From: Rhodobacterales bacterium UBA3080 | GTDB taxonomy: Bacteria > Pseudomonadota > Alphaproteobacteria > Rhodobacterales > Rhodobacteraceae | Reading direction: 5' to 3' | Length of the DNA stretch: 23,297 bases | NCBI GenBank assembly: GCA_002366645.1 | Contig: DFBM01000138.1 | Location: 1-23,297 of the forward strand | Shown: in pieces, positions 22,859 through 23,297 of the stretch | Layout of the letters: the number at the start of each line of letters is the position of its first letter | Position numbering within the stretch: the first letter of the stretch is position 1 | Notes under the pieces: model-generated | Told to the model about the DNA's origin: nothing | The model's input: the letters and a program-made list of their open reading frames with translations, nothing else | Databases searched by the model: none | Program-made: the position numbers and the translations under genes

Positions 22859-23291
22859 TTTTCCGAAATATTTTAAATATATGTTGGAACGGGTTACGGG
22901 GTAATCCACTACCTCTGACGTATGTTGTCACCAAAAAACAAGTGCCCGGTGTCACCATCTTGTCACTCGAAAAGGTGACGAAACTTCTGCGAAATCCAAG
23001 GGAAAACTGTAACTCGGGCGAGTTTGGGTGGATTTCCACTAGAAACGGAAGTGGCGGCTCTGTTGTGAGCAGTTGGTTTGAATTGCCACTGGTTTCTGCG
23101 TTGTAGTGTCCTGATGCGTTCACCTTAAGGCCAATACTTATGCCCAGTGTTTCAGCCCCTGCGTCACATTAACATTTGCACATATATGATTATGCAATAA
23201 AATATTATTATGCAATAAAATCAAGTTTACTTGAGGAAAATATCGCCAGCGACTTCGAAATCGTCAAGGCGGGCTTCTTTGGGGGAGATCA
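22859..23291. other. Non-coding, A/T-rich stretch after tRNA-His
   Basis: These ~430 bases carry no supported gene. Open frames of about 100 codons on both strands overlap the tRNA or lack ribosome sites. Several GTCAC/GTGAC words cluster at 22928-22978, including GGTGTCACC. The right end is strongly A/T-rich and holds an 18-base tandem repeat before a ribosome binding site. A position just 3' of a tRNA is a frequent integration site, but no integrase or att duplication is seen within the window. Confidence 0.5.
23189..23221. repeat. Tandem A/T-rich repeat, 18-bp period
   Basis: ATTATGCAATAAAAT occurs exactly at 23189-23203 and again at 23207-23221, separated by ATT. It lies about 70 bases upstream of the ATG at 23292. 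The position is compatible with an operator or with an A/T-rich promoter (UP-like) element. Confidence 0.7.
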
Positions 23292-23297
23292 ATGAAT
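23281..23297 (+). CDS. Start of a downstream gene (ribosome binding site and two codons)
   Basis: gggggag at 23281-23287 is followed by the ATG at 23292-23294 with four bases between, then AAT and the window edge. Only two codons are inside, so the product cannot be named. Confidence 0.35.

Noticed and set aside
22821..23123. 100-codon minus-strand frame over the tRNA-His 3' end
   Set aside because: Its C-terminal end is just the tRNA T-arm read backwards; no ribosome site or domain.
1..23297. CRISPR arrays, insertion sequences, integrases, toxin-antitoxin pairs
   Set aside because: No regularly spaced repeats, transposase or integrase motifs, or paired small genes were found.

Overview
The window looks like chromosomal DNA of a marine alphaproteobacterium of the Rhodobacteraceae/Roseobacter type. 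The reasons are protein-level resemblance to that group, the imuA-imuB-dnaE2 mutagenesis operon, a class II DAHP synthase next to serB, a PAS_5-type protein, a tRNA-His with A73 and no encoded G-1, and a 6S RNA candidate upstream of the 5-formyltetrahydrofolate cyclo-ligase gene. No phage, transposase, CRISPR array or plasmid module is visible. All assignments come from reading the sequence; no database search was run.

Layout. Positions 1-2806 (minus strand) hold tRNA-Trp, a secreted/anchored peptidoglycan-binding protein, secE, nusG and the 5' part of rplK, a transcription/translation/secretion block with one envelope gene inserted. Positions 3101-6900 (plus) are a tight four-gene operon: a small secreted protein, a GT4-like glycosyltransferase, a large protein with a MurG/GT28-like C-terminal half, and an unknown protein. 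Both glycosyltransferase genes appear to start at TTG. Positions 6917-12202 (minus) are imuA-imuB-dnaE2, the translesion mutasome. A divergent PAS_5 gene follows (12451-13092), and a good CtrA-type box (TTAA-N7-TTAA) lies midway between it and imuA.

Positions 13089-15290 (minus) carry aroG-II (DAHP synthase) and serB as an operon for aromatic amino acid and serine synthesis. It is divergent from a GlxA/GbdR-like AraC regulator (15429-16400), and a perfect 14-bp palindrome lies in the shared intergenic region. Positions 16495-18449 hold a thiolase and an SDR of the 3-hydroxyacyl-CoA dehydrogenase type 2 kind, translationally coupled, with a candidate operator upstream; they probably catalyse the last two steps of a beta-oxidation-type pathway. 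Positions 18452-19738 (minus) hold an A/T-rich orphan gene for a coiled-coil protein with two membrane segments, which looks acquired. Next come the cyclo-ligase with the 6S RNA candidate immediately upstream (19826-20572), a second glycosyltransferase (20671-22377), a small DUF6324-like protein and tRNA-His. The last ~430 bases are non-coding and A/T-rich, with an 18-bp tandem repeat, leading to a well-placed ribosome binding site and ATG at the window edge.

The core genes are ordinary. The parts most worth a second look are the 3.1-6.9 kb glycosyltransferase operon, the orphan membrane coiled-coil gene, the likely CtrA link to the mutasome together with the absence of a recognisable LexA box, and the RNA features (6S RNA, tRNA-His) that automated gene calling would partly mis-annotate.
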